Under the pieces are notes generated by a model, which was given only the letters and a program-made list of their open reading frames with translations, ran no database searches and was not told the origin of the DNA. Shown in pieces: positions 23,194 through 29,824 of a DNA stretch of 29,824 nucleotides (the stretch's first letter is position 1; the number at the start of each line of letters is the position of its first letter). Source of the stretch: CAYNLG01 sp964397995 (GTDB lineage Bacteria > Planctomycetota > Phycisphaerae > FEN-1346); assembly GCA_964397995.1 (NCBI GenBank), contig CAYNLG010000045.1, positions 1 to 29,824 on the forward strand, given 5' to 3'. Both the position numbers and the translations under genes were made by a program.

Positions 23194-25317
23194 ATGGCAC
23201 GTCCGAACCGGACCTTTGGACCCGATGCCCCTGACGGACGGCCGAACGGGTTGCCGCCCGGTCTGCCCGAGGGCTTGGTCGCCAAGGGCGCGATCGTCAT
23301 GCGCCTGGTGCTCCTGGCGTTCAGCGGCCTCTGGCTGAGCGGCGTGGGAAGCATGTTCGCGTTCCTGGGCGCTGAGCTGTTCGAGGGCGTCCGGGAAGTG
23401 CTCGTTTACCTGCCCGCCGAGGGCCGGGTTACGCGCTACGAGCCGCCGAGCGAGGACGAGTTCGGCCGCGCCGTCGCCGGCGAGATCGCCTACGCGTACA
23501 CGGTCGACGGCGAGGCGCACACGGGGACGTTTACGCTCCGGGCCGGGCCCCATCCGGCGGACGACCGGATGGCCGAGTTGCTCGACCCGGCGTCGTCGTC
23601 GCGGGCGGTCACCGTGTCCTACGACCCGGACGACCCGTCCGTGAGCACGCTGGCGCCGCGGGTCGAGGTGCCGCTGATCGGGTTCCTCATCTTCATGATG
23701 CCGTTTGTGGCGGTCGGCGTCGCGATGGCGGGCGGGGCGCTTTTCGCCTCGACCGAGGCGGTGCTGCGGGCCGCCCAGCGGAAGCGGCCGCCGGCGATGG
23801 CGGCTTTCATCCCCGTTTACATGGTGGCCAGCGCCGTGACGGCATTCGTGTTTTTCGGCCTGAGCTTTTTCCTGTACTGGGAGACCGCGCTCTGGGTGGG
23901 TCTGGCGCTCTGGCTGGTGGGGGTGCCGATGGTGTCGATCTCCGTCACGCTGGGGGTGGCCCGGTCGCGCCGGCGCCGCGCGCGGCCGACGGCACCGATG
24001 CCGGGCGCGGAGGCGGACGTGGAGCCGGACGACGCGCCGGCCCCGGCCGTGCGGCTGCCGGGCGACGAGACCCTTGCGCTGCCGCGCGCCGCCAAGGGCG
24101 TCTGGCCGCTGCTCGTCTTCGCCGTCGTCTGGTGCGGTATGGTGAGCGTCTTTGTCGGGTTCATCGCGTACTCGTTCTACCGCCACCTGGACGCGAAGCA
24201 CCGGTACCTGGCCACGACGGGCACCGTGGCGGCGAGCCGCCTCGACGTCTCGTCCGACAGCGACGGCACGAGCTACGGCATCGCCGTCCGCTACGAGTAC
24301 GCCGTCGGCGGCGAGACATACAGCGGCGACCGGTTCGCCTTCGGCGAGGTCAAGACGCCGGAGCGGGACTACTGGCAGGGCGTCGTCGACCGGCACCCCC
24401 CGGGGGCGGCGGTCACCGTCTACTACGACCCCGAGCGGCCGGGGGAATCAGTGCTGCACCTGGAGATCCACGGCAGCCTGTGGCTGAAGCTGCTCTTCAT
24501 GCAACCGTTTGTCCTGACCGGCGCGGGGCTTGTGGCGGGCGTCGCGTGGAGCTTCCTGTCCCGGGCGCGGCTGAAGGCGTTCCTGACGACGCCGGTTGCG
24601 CCGCCCCGCACGATTCCGACCTGGGGCGAGCTGGAGCACGAGACGGGGGGCCTCGTGGTGCGGCCGCGCCGCAATCTCGGTCCGGTGCTCATCGCCTTTG
24701 CGGCGGCGTACGGCGGCGCCTGCTTCGTGTCGATCTTCATCGTCGGGCTCTTGTTCAGTTCCAGCGCGAGCCCGTGGGTCGTCTTCGTCGCGTTCGCGGC
24801 CGCGGCGGGGGCGGGGCTGGTGGCGGCGGTGGTGGCGACGCACGCGCGGCAGGCGAAGGCGGTCGTCCACGTCGGCGACGCCCGCGGCGTGCTCTGGGTC
24901 AAGAGCCCGCGCCGGGACGAGCAGGTCGCCACGCGCGAGATCGACTACTGGACGCTGCGCTCGGCCGGCGACCCGGAGCGGGCCCCCGCCGGCCCGAAGG
25001 ACGCCCGGTTCCTCGTGGCCGTCACGCGGGCCGGCCGGACGGTGCCGGTGCACCTCTTCGGGAAGGGGGCCGCGGGCGTCCTGGTGGCCCGGAAGACGGC
25101 CCCGGCGATCGCGAAGCTCTCATGGCGGCCGTACGTCCCGCCGGGCCAGGAAGAGGAAGACGGTCCGCGGCGGCCCGCGCCGTCGGCGGGGTTCCAGCCG
25201 CCGGGCTTCGATCTGCCCGACGGCCTGGAGGACGAGGCGGAAGAGGATGAGGCGCAGGCCGACACGGGCCGCCGGGGGAAACGGAAAGCCCCGAAGCCGT
25301 ACGCGGACCTGACCTGA
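23194..25317 (+). CDS. Membrane protein with two DUF3592-like modules
   Basis: The 707-residue protein alternates membrane segments and beta-rich soluble modules. After TM1 (about 33-60) comes a module with AEGRVTRYEPP, IAYAYTVDGEAHTG and VTVSYDPDDPSVSTL. After a multi-helix region (about 165-260) and a further TM (about 300-325) comes a second copy with VRYEYAVGGETYSGDRF and AVTVYYDPERPGESVL. More TMs follow (about 430-455, 500-545), then a C-terminal soluble part ending in an acidic/basic tail. The YxYxVxGxxxxG and VxYxPxxPxxSxL repeats are the DUF3592 pattern, whose function is unknown. GGGGGAG lies 7 nt before the ATG. Confidence 0.85.
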   Translation: MARPNRTFGPDAPDGRPNGLPPGLPEGLVAKGAIVMRLVLLAFSGLWLSGVGSMFAFLGAELFEGVREVLVYLPAEGRVTRYEPPSEDEFGRAVAGEIAYAYTVDGEAHTGTFTLRAGPHPADDRMAELLDPASSSRAVTVSYDPDDPSVSTLAPRVEVPLIGFLIFMMPFVAVGVAMAGGALFASTEAVLRAAQRKRPPAMAAFIPVYMVASAVTAFVFFGLSFFLYWETALWVGLALWLVGVPMVSISVTLGVARSRRRRARPTAPMPGAEADVEPDDAPAPAVRLPGDETLALPRAAKGVWPLLVFAVVWCGMVSVFVGFIAYSFYRHLDAKHRYLATTGTVAASRLDVSSDSDGTSYGIAVRYEYAVGGETYSGDRFAFGEVKTPERDYWQGVVDRHPPGAAVTVYYDPERPGESVLHLEIHGSLWLKLLFMQPFVLTGAGLVAGVAWSFLSRARLKAFLTTPVAPPRTIPTWGELEHETGGLVVRPRRNLGPVLIAFAAAYGGACFVSIFIVGLLFSSSASPWVVFVAFAAAAGAGLVAAVVATHARQAKAVVHVGDARGVLWVKSPRRDEQVATREIDYWTLRSAGDPERAPAGPKDARFLVAVTRAGRTVPVHLFGKGAAGVLVARKTAPAIAKLSWRPYVPPGQEEEDGPRRPAPSAGFQPPGFDLPDGLEDEAEEDEAQADTGRRGKRKAPKPYADLT

Positions 25318-25343
25318 AGCCGGCCGGCGGCACGCCAAAGCGC

Positions 25344-25389
25344 CGCGGGGCCCCCGGCCGCCCGGGGAGGGCATGCCGAGGGCCCCGCG
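25344..25389. terminator. 10-bp inverted repeat between convergent genes
   Basis: CGCGGGGCCC (25344-25353) and GGGCCCCGCG (25380-25389) are perfect complements in the gap between the convergent DUF3592 and Asp-rich protein genes. This fits a bidirectional terminator, but no T-run is present. Confidence 0.45.
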
Positions 25390-25434
25390 CTCGCGCGGCC
25401 GGTAGCGGCGATGCGGCCGCCGCCGGTGCTTATC

Positions 25435-26757
25435 TTATCCGCAGACGCCGCGGAAGACCTTCATCAGGGCCCGGAGGTCCTTGGCCTTGTCCTTGAGGCT
25501 CTTCGAGCGCCAGCCGCCGTCACCATCGTCGTCCCGGTCGTCCTTGTCCTTGCCCCACTTCCGGGGCGCGGGCTTCTTGCCGCACCGGCCGTTGTCATCG
25601 TCCCGGTCGCGGTCCTTGTCCCACCGGGTGCCATCGTTGTCGCGGTCGCCGCACTTGGTCTTGCCCCACCAGCCCTTCGTGGGCTTGCGGCAGCCGTCGC
25701 GGTCATCGTCATTGTCATCGCCGTCGTCCCCATCCTCGTCGTCATCGCTATTGTCGCAGGGGGTGTCGCAATCCTGGCTGTTGACGTAGGCGTCAAGGAG
25801 GTCCTTGAGGGCGAGCATCTCGACCTCGACGTCGCCTTCGAGGGCCGAGCCGGGCGGATAGGCCGCCAGCAGGGCGTCGGCCAGGACGAGCGTCTCGACG
25901 ATATCGAGCGGGGCGCTGCCGGAGAGGACGTCGAACTTGGCGGCGACCATGAACTTGGCGAGCTTGACGGACGCGTCGTCGGCGCCCTTGTGGCCGTCGG
26001 GGGTGCGGGTCTTCAGCAGGTTCATCAGTTCGTCCGGGCCGTGCCGCACGCCGCCGATGGTCAGATACCGCACCGGCCACTGGCAGAAGTGGGTCTTCCA
26101 GTAGCCGGGGCTGCGCGGGCAGAAGGTGCCGGCGGCGGTGGTGCCGAGGTTGCCCTTGGCGGTGCCGGTGAAGTCCTCGCAGAAGGAGACGAAGGTGGAG
26201 TTCTCGCTGGTCAGGGCCATGCCCGCCGTGCCGCCCACGACGCCGGCCAGGGCGCCGCCCGTGACCTCGAAGGTGAAGTCGAAGAGGGTGACGGTGGCGG
26301 AGGAGGCGAGGAAGCCCATTTCGCGGACCTCGGCGCGGAGGAGGTCGCCGTCGTACTCGGCGAGGCCGTCGCCGTCGACGTCGATGGTGCCCTCGAGGAC
26401 CAGGTCGTCGCCGGGCACGCCGTCGATGGCGGCGCCGCCCTCCAGGACGGTGGCCTCCAGGTGGAGCGTGGCCGACCCGATGGGGAGCAACACCTGGGTG
26501 CCGTCATAGACGAACACGAGGAGCGTGGCGTCGGCCACGAGCAGGCCGCTGTCGGCCTGGTACTGGAGCGTCGGCTGGCCGCTCGAGTTGAAGCCGAGAA
26601 TCGGCTTCTCGAGCGTCACGCCGAGAAGGCCCTCCAGGGCCGGCTCGCACGGGCCGGGGCCCGGCGGCGGGCAACAGGGGGGCGTGTCGTGGCACGCCCA
26701 GGCGCCGGAGGCGATGCCGGCCACCAGCAGCAGGGCAAGAAGCGTCGTCCGTTTCAT
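25435..26757 (-). CDS. Secreted Asp-rich protein with PGYWKTH motif
   Basis: The 440-residue protein has a signal peptide (1-21, ending AWA) and a Cys/Pro-rich stretch (22-40). A beta-rich domain follows (about 40-215) with DVDGDGLAEYDGD, a calcium-loop-like motif. Next is CPRSPGYWKTHFCQWP (213-228), a motif seen in many secreted bacterial proteins, then an alpha-helical region (about 240-327). The C-terminus is very unusual. It has an Asp run at 337-354 (DDDEDGDDGDDNDDDRDG), then alternating Asp/Lys/Arg/Trp/Gly with several Cys to the end, resembling thrombospondin-3-like calcium-binding repeats. The function is not recognised. A 106-nt gap separates it from the upstream PEP-CTERM gene, so the two may be cotranscribed. 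Confidence 0.82.
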   Translation of the reverse strand: MKRTTLLALLLVAGIASGAWACHDTPPCCPPPGPGPCEPALEGLLGVTLEKPILGFNSSGQPTLQYQADSGLLVADATLLVFVYDGTQVLLPIGSATLHLEATVLEGGAAIDGVPGDDLVLEGTIDVDGDGLAEYDGDLLRAEVREMGFLASSATVTLFDFTFEVTGGALAGVVGGTAGMALTSENSTFVSFCEDFTGTAKGNLGTTAAGTFCPRSPGYWKTHFCQWPVRYLTIGGVRHGPDELMNLLKTRTPDGHKGADDASVKLAKFMVAAKFDVLSGSAPLDIVETLVLADALLAAYPPGSALEGDVEVEMLALKDLLDAYVNSQDCDTPCDNSDDDEDGDDGDDNDDDRDGCRKPTKGWWGKTKCGDRDNDGTRWDKDRDRDDDNGRCGKKPAPRKWGKDKDDRDDDGDGGWRSKSLKDKAKDLRALMKVFRGVCG

Positions 26758-26777
26758 GGCTCTCACTCGTCTGGTTG

Positions 26778-26836
26778 GGGGTGCCGCGGCTCCTCGCGTC
26801 CGGCGGCCGATCCGCCGGTCTCCTTCCGAGCACCCC
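26778..26836. repeat. Nested hairpins between two secreted-protein genes
   Basis: The outer stem GGGGTGC (26778-26784) / GCACCCC (26830-26836) encloses a perfect inner stem CCGGCGG (26800-26806) / CCGCCGG (26812-26818) with a 5-nt loop. It occupies the gap between the PEP-CTERM and Asp-rich protein genes. It could weaken read-through or protect mRNA ends. No T-run was seen. Confidence 0.45.
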
Positions 26837-26863
26837 ATCCACGTCATGGGTTTGGGCTGCGCA

Positions 26864-27466
26864 TCAGCCGTGGCGACGGCGGGCCAGGATCGCAAGGCTT
26901 CCCAGGCCGGCCAGCGCCAGCGTCGCGGGCTCCGGCACGCGGAACGCGTCCGCCACGCCCGAGTACCCGTCGTTGTGGAAGCACGTCGTCCAGTCAAGCT
27001 CCGGGGTGAGCGTCCCGGCGTTCAGGATGACGCCCGTGTACGGACTGAACAGGCCGGCCGCGTCGCCGCCGGCGGTGCTCAGCAGGAAATCCATGCCCTG
27101 GACGCCGTCGTTGCCGTAAGCGAGCATCGGCGTGGCCACCAGCAGCGTGCCGCTCGTGAAACCGAGGCCCGCGATCGTGCCGGTGATCGTCAGGTTACCG
27201 CCCAGCAGCGTGCCGGCGGCGTCGATGTCGGCCGTCAGGCTGAACGTGCCGCCGGTGATGCCGTGCACCGTCTGGTCGGCGAGGGTCAGCGTTACGGCCG
27301 GCCCGACGGCGGTGAGGACGTCGTTGATCGAGTCGTAGTCGACGTCGAGGGCCAGGCTGGCGATGTCCGGATCGACGCGGTTCAGGCCGATCAGGGACGC
27401 CGACGCCGGCGCCGCGACCGCGAGGCCCACCAGGGCCACCGAAGCAAGGATCGTCAGGGTCTTCAC
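26864..27466 (-). CDS. PEP-CTERM sorting domain protein
   Basis: The 200-residue protein has a signal peptide (about 1-23, ending ASA) and a middle region rich in Gly, Thr and Leu with short beta-strand repeats (LTADIDAAGTLLGGNLTITG). It ends with FRVPEPATLALAGLGSLAILARRRHG-type sorting sequence: VPEPAT, a hydrophobic helix and an Arg cluster. Exosortase recognises this tail and transfers such proteins to the cell surface or exopolysaccharide matrix. No exosortase gene is in the window. GTG at 27466 is chosen, with GGAGGAA 6 nt upstream. A consensus promoter lies about 280 nt upstream. Confidence 0.93.
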   Translation of the reverse strand: MKTLTILASVALVGLAVAAPASASLIGLNRVDPDIASLALDVDYDSINDVLTAVGPAVTLTLADQTVHGITGGTFSLTADIDAAGTLLGGNLTITGTIAGLGFTSGTLLVATPMLAYGNDGVQGMDFLLSTAGGDAAGLFSPYTGVILNAGTLTPELDWTTCFHNDGYSGVADAFRVPEPATLALAGLGSLAILARRRHG

Positions 27467-27738
27467 GGGTCTTCCTCCGTTGTCTCGTTGGGTGCGGCGC
27501 GCCGATCGTTCGGCCGCGCCGCCCCTTCCCAGGTCCCACCCCGCGGCCGATGCCCATCACCGGCCGCGGTGCTCGGGAAGCCGCCAAAGACAAAGGCTCC
27601 CCGGGAAAGCCGTCCCGCGGGTCGCGCCGTAGGGAGCGCGTCCCGCGTCCTTCCCCCGGGAGCCTCGTGGGAGGCCCGCCATGTGTTGTCCGTCCGGCCG
27701 CCGGGGGTGCCCGGCGACCGCTACGGCTTCTCCATGTA
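27467..27738 (-). promoter_or_regulatory. Long structured 5' leader of the PEP-CTERM gene
   Basis: The roughly 270 nt between the predicted start site and the GTG contain no convincing gene. In transcript order, arm A (27655-27664) can pair with arm B (27595-27605) around an internal hairpin (27617-27646). Arm B can instead pair with arm C (27575-27582) across a 12-nt loop, so the two folds exclude each other. A perfect 9-bp hairpin CCGCGGCCG/CGGCCGCGG (27541-27569) and another stem (27496-27520) follow before the ribosome-binding site. This could be a riboregulatory leader. No known riboswitch class was recognised, and high GC raises the chance of spurious stems. Confidence 0.45.
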
Positions 27739-27744
27739 GCCTTG

Positions 27745-27772
27745 AGTGTACGTACGTTCGAACGGGTGTCAA
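27745..27772 (-). promoter_or_regulatory. Consensus promoter of the PEP-CTERM gene
   Basis: TTGACA (27767-27772 on the - strand) is a perfect -35 box. With a 16-bp spacer, TACACT (27745-27750) is the -10 box. The start would be near 27738. The rest of the intergenic region toward 27902 shows no gene. Confidence 0.7.
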
Positions 27773-27902
27773 ATTCCCGGGGCCACAAAATGTGGGGTGT
27801 GGGCTGGGGCGCTCCACCACCGGTTGATCGGGAACGCGGCGGCCATCTTGCCCGTCTTAACAAGCTTGCCCAGAGTCAAATGCCCGCTTCCTTCACCTCG
27901 GT

Positions 27903-27931
27903 TTGCGTTCCGGGGCCGGGTCGGGTACCAT
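27903..27931 (+). promoter_or_regulatory. Promoter of the TIM-barrel isomerase gene
   Basis: TTGCGT (27903-27908), 17 bp and TACCAT (27926-27931) stand 43 nt upstream of the ATG at 27975. The spacing fits sigma70, but the -10 box matches only moderately. Confidence 0.55.
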
Positions 27932-27974
27932 CCGCCGTCGAGCCACTCGAGACCCGAACCGGAGGCGCCGTGCC

Positions 27975-28778
27975 ATGATCCGGATTTGTTTCTGCACCAT
28001 CGCGTTCCAGCGGAACAAGTGGGGCCGTGACCGGACCGTTGAGCGGCCGGTCGCCCGGGTCCTTCCCCTTCTCGCCGATGCCGGGTACGATGCCGTCGAG
28101 CTCTGGGCGCCGCACGTGACGGACCTGGGCGAGGCGGGGCTGACCGCGGTCGAAGCGGCCCTGGCCGAGACCGGGCTCGAGCCGGCCATGGTCTCGCCGT
28201 ACTTCGATTTCACGACGTCGGACGAGACGGCCGAGGCGAGTCTTGCCCATGGCCGCGAGGTGCTTGCGCTCGCGCGGCGGCTCGGGGGACGCAACGTCCG
28301 CTGCTTTACCGGCAAGACCGGCAGTGCCGAGGCGACGCCCGCCCAGTGGGACCGCGCGGTGCGCTGCCTCCGGGCCCTGGCGGACGCCGCGGCCGGTGAC
28401 GGCATCGGTCTGGCCCTGGAGACCCACAGCCGCAACCTGATGGACACGGTCGCGAGCGCGCGCGACCTGGTCGAGCGCGTGGCCCGGGCGAACGTCGGCC
28501 TCATTCTCCAGCCGGGCACGTTCGCGGCCGACCCGCTTGGGGCGACCCGTGCGCTCGCACCGCTCGCGCGGCACGTGCACGCGACGAACCGCAAGGACGG
28601 CGAGCGGGCGCGCCTGGAGGAGGGCGCCATCGACTGGTCGGCCGTGCTCGCGATTCTGGTCGACGCGGGCTTCGGCGGGGCGGTCAGCGTCGAGTGGATG
28701 GGCGAGGAGCCGGAAGCCGTGGCGCGGCACGAGGCGGCCGCCCTGAGACGTCTCATCGCTGAGGTCGGCGGCGCTTGA
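27975..28778 (+). CDS. Sugar phosphate isomerase/epimerase family TIM-barrel protein
   Basis: The 267-residue protein has the xylose-isomerase-like TIM-barrel pattern: AGYDAVELWAPHV near the start, LEPAMVSPYFDF, a central GIGLALETHSRNLMD (Glu and His typical of the metal site) and VGLILQPGTFA. RHVHATNRKDG and the closing GGAVSVEWMGEE carry further metal-ligand-type residues. The superfamily includes ketose epimerases, endonuclease IV-like proteins and inosose enzymes. The substrate is not deducible. ATG at 27975 follows GGAGG by 9 nt. It appears monocistronic, ending in a hairpin. Confidence 0.87.
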   Translation: MIRICFCTIAFQRNKWGRDRTVERPVARVLPLLADAGYDAVELWAPHVTDLGEAGLTAVEAALAETGLEPAMVSPYFDFTTSDETAEASLAHGREVLALARRLGGRNVRCFTGKTGSAEATPAQWDRAVRCLRALADAAAGDGIGLALETHSRNLMDTVASARDLVERVARANVGLILQPGTFAADPLGATRALAPLARHVHATNRKDGERARLEEGAIDWSAVLAILVDAGFGGAVSVEWMGEEPEAVARHEAAALRRLIAEVGGA

Positions 28779-28793
28779 GGGCCGGCGCCGCCG
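28766..28793. terminator. 9-bp hairpin overlapping the isomerase stop, between convergent genes
   Basis: CGGCGGCGC (28766-28774) and GCGCCGCCG (28785-28793) are perfect complements with a 10-nt loop that includes the stop codon. The ZIP gene ends 13 nt away on the other strand. It may terminate both, but there is no T-run. Confidence 0.45.
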
Positions 28794-28805
28794 GGGGACG
28801 GACTG

Positions 28806-29633
28806 TCATCCCAGCAGGTTGTCCATCGCCATCATGATGACGAAGCCGACCATGACGCCGGCGGTGGCCAGCCGCTCGTTGCCGCCGCGATGGGTTTCCG
28901 GGATGATCTCGTCGCTGATGACGAAGAGCATGGCGCCGGCGGCAAAGGCCATGCCGAAGGGCAAGATCGGGGCGAAGGTGCCCACGAGGGCCGCCCCGAG
29001 CAGGCCGCCGATCGGTTCGAACAGGCCGCTGACGGTGGCGATGAGCAGGGCTTTCCAGGGGGCATAGCCCTCGCGCATCAGGGGCAGGATGACCGCGAGC
29101 CCCTCGGGCATGTTCTGAAGGCCGATGCCCGTGGCCAGGCTGACGCCGTTGCCGACGGCTTCCCGGACGGCTTCGGCGGTCTCGGCGATGGCGCCGCCGC
29201 CGAACCCGACGCCGACCGCGAGTCCCTCCGGGAAGTTGTGCAGCGTGATGGCGATGATGAAGAGCCAGGTCTTGCGGAGGCTGGAGGAGGGCCCTTCGTG
29301 TCCCTTGACGAAGTGCTCGTGGGGGAGCCACTTGTCCATGCGGTCGAGGAAGACCCCCCCGAACAGGATGCCGCCCACCACCACCGCCACGGAAACCATG
29401 ATGCTTCCGTAGAACTGCTCGCCGTAGGCGATGCCGGGCACGACGAGGCTGAAGCTCGTGGCCGCCAGCATCACGCCGGCCGCGAACCCCAGCATGGTGT
29501 CGAGGGCCTTCCTCGAGACATTCCTGAACCAGAGGCCGGGCAGGGCTCCGACGCCGGTGGCGAGCCCGGCCAGGCTGCTGGCCACGACGCCGTACAGGAC
29601 GATCTGAGATGGGGTGAGGGTTTCGGCGCTCAC
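28806..29633 (-). CDS. ZIP family metal transporter (GufA-like)
   Basis: ZIP proteins carry divalent metals such as zinc into the cytoplasm. The 275-residue product has about eight hydrophobic helices. The two metal-site motifs are HNFPEG (132-137) and QNMPEG (173-178) on adjacent helices, the pattern of bacterial GufA/ZIP members. A loop at 101-113 (KWLPHEHFVKGHE) contains three His and may sense or capture metal. GTG at 29633 is chosen because GGGGAG lies a few nt upstream. It has its own promoter. Confidence 0.94.
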   Translation of the reverse strand: MSAETLTPSQIVLYGVVASSLAGLATGVGALPGLWFRNVSRKALDTMLGFAAGVMLAATSFSLVVPGIAYGEQFYGSIMVSVAVVVGGILFGGVFLDRMDKWLPHEHFVKGHEGPSSSLRKTWLFIIAITLHNFPEGLAVGVGFGGGAIAETAEAVREAVGNGVSLATGIGLQNMPEGLAVILPLMREGYAPWKALLIATVSGLFEPIGGLLGAALVGTFAPILPFGMAFAAGAMLFVISDEIIPETHRGGNERLATAGVMVGFVIMMAMDNLLG

Positions 29634-29680
29634 GGCGGCTCCCCTGAGGTCCGAGGCGCGTCGATGCGGCGGTCGCCGCC

Positions 29681-29709
29681 ATTATCGGCGGCCGGGCCCT
29701 CGGCGGCAA
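29681..29709 (-). promoter_or_regulatory. Promoter of the ZIP transporter gene
   Basis: TTGCCG (29704-29709 on the - strand), 17 bp and GATAAT (29681-29686) would start transcription near 29674, about 40 nt before the GTG. No obvious metal-regulator palindrome was seen. Positions 29710-29824 show nothing identifiable. Confidence 0.65.
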
Positions 29710-29824
29710 GGGGGCGGCCTCAATAAGATGCCGCGAGCGGTTGCCCGGCGGTCGGGGTCTGCGCCGCGGGGGCGTCTTGCGCCTTCGCCCCCCCGTTCGT
29801 CCGGCCCAAACGCCCCGGGACAAC

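Noticed and set aside
25411..27009. 532-codon open frame on + strand with Val/Leu-rich translation
   Set aside because: It is the complement of the Asp-rich secreted protein gene; its Val/Ala repeats are the antisense of Asp/Gly codons.
28753..29823. 356-codon - strand frame overlapping the ZIP gene
   Set aside because: Arg/His/Pro-rich shadow; the ZIP frame has clear helices and HNFPEG/QNMPEG motifs.

Overview
The window is a very GC-rich bacterial chromosome segment. The following features together suggest a Planctomycetota genome (Phycisphaerae-like), probably an environmental or metagenome-derived one: an LpxC-FabZ fusion inside an lpx operon, a PEP-CTERM protein, a Zn-type ribosomal protein set in the standard spc/alpha order, and a diderm lipid A pathway. 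The lineage is inferred from gene content, since there is no rRNA in the window.

Positions 1-6834 hold the end of the spc operon and the alpha operon on the + strand: rplO (partial), secY, adk, map, infA, rpmJ, rpsM, rpsK, rpsD, rpoA, rplQ, then a HIT-family gene. Positions 6905-10257 (- strand) are a compact operon with its own promoter. It encodes an FtsX/LolC-like permease, a LolD/MacB-like ATPase, a VTT (SNARE-associated) membrane protein and a LolA-like periplasmic carrier. Its gene content looks like a one-permease lipoprotein-export module. A HAD phosphatase follows on the - strand. A divergent lipid A operon occupies 11058-15210: lpxD, an lpxC-fabZ fusion, lpxA and a Gfo/Idh/MocA oxidoreductase.

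Positions 15317-17148 carry a radical SAM gene with a SPASM-like Cys-rich tail, followed by the fluoride channel gene crcB. Next come a truncated beta-helix (GH28-like) gene remnant, a large secreted protein with a GxSxG hydrolase domain, a tRNA-Arg(CCU), and a NYN-domain/OST-HTH putative RNase on the - strand.

Positions 20700-22310 look acquired: an AbiE toxin-antitoxin pair behind a 17-bp inverted-repeat operator, with the toxin gene frameshifted at a G6 run. A degenerate PEP-CTERM tail lies just beyond it. Positions 22675-29709 carry a cold-shock gene with promoter, leader and terminator, a twin-DUF3592 membrane protein, an Asp-rich secreted protein and an adjacent PEP-CTERM protein behind a roughly 270-nt structured leader. 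The window ends with a TIM-barrel isomerase/epimerase and a ZIP metal transporter.

Several sigma70-type promoters can be read by eye, most with TTGnnn, a 16-17 bp spacer and a TAnnnT-like -10 box. The strongest leads are the Lol-like operon, the AbiE operator and toxin frameshift, the LpxA/oxidoreductase pair, and the structured leader of the PEP-CTERM gene.
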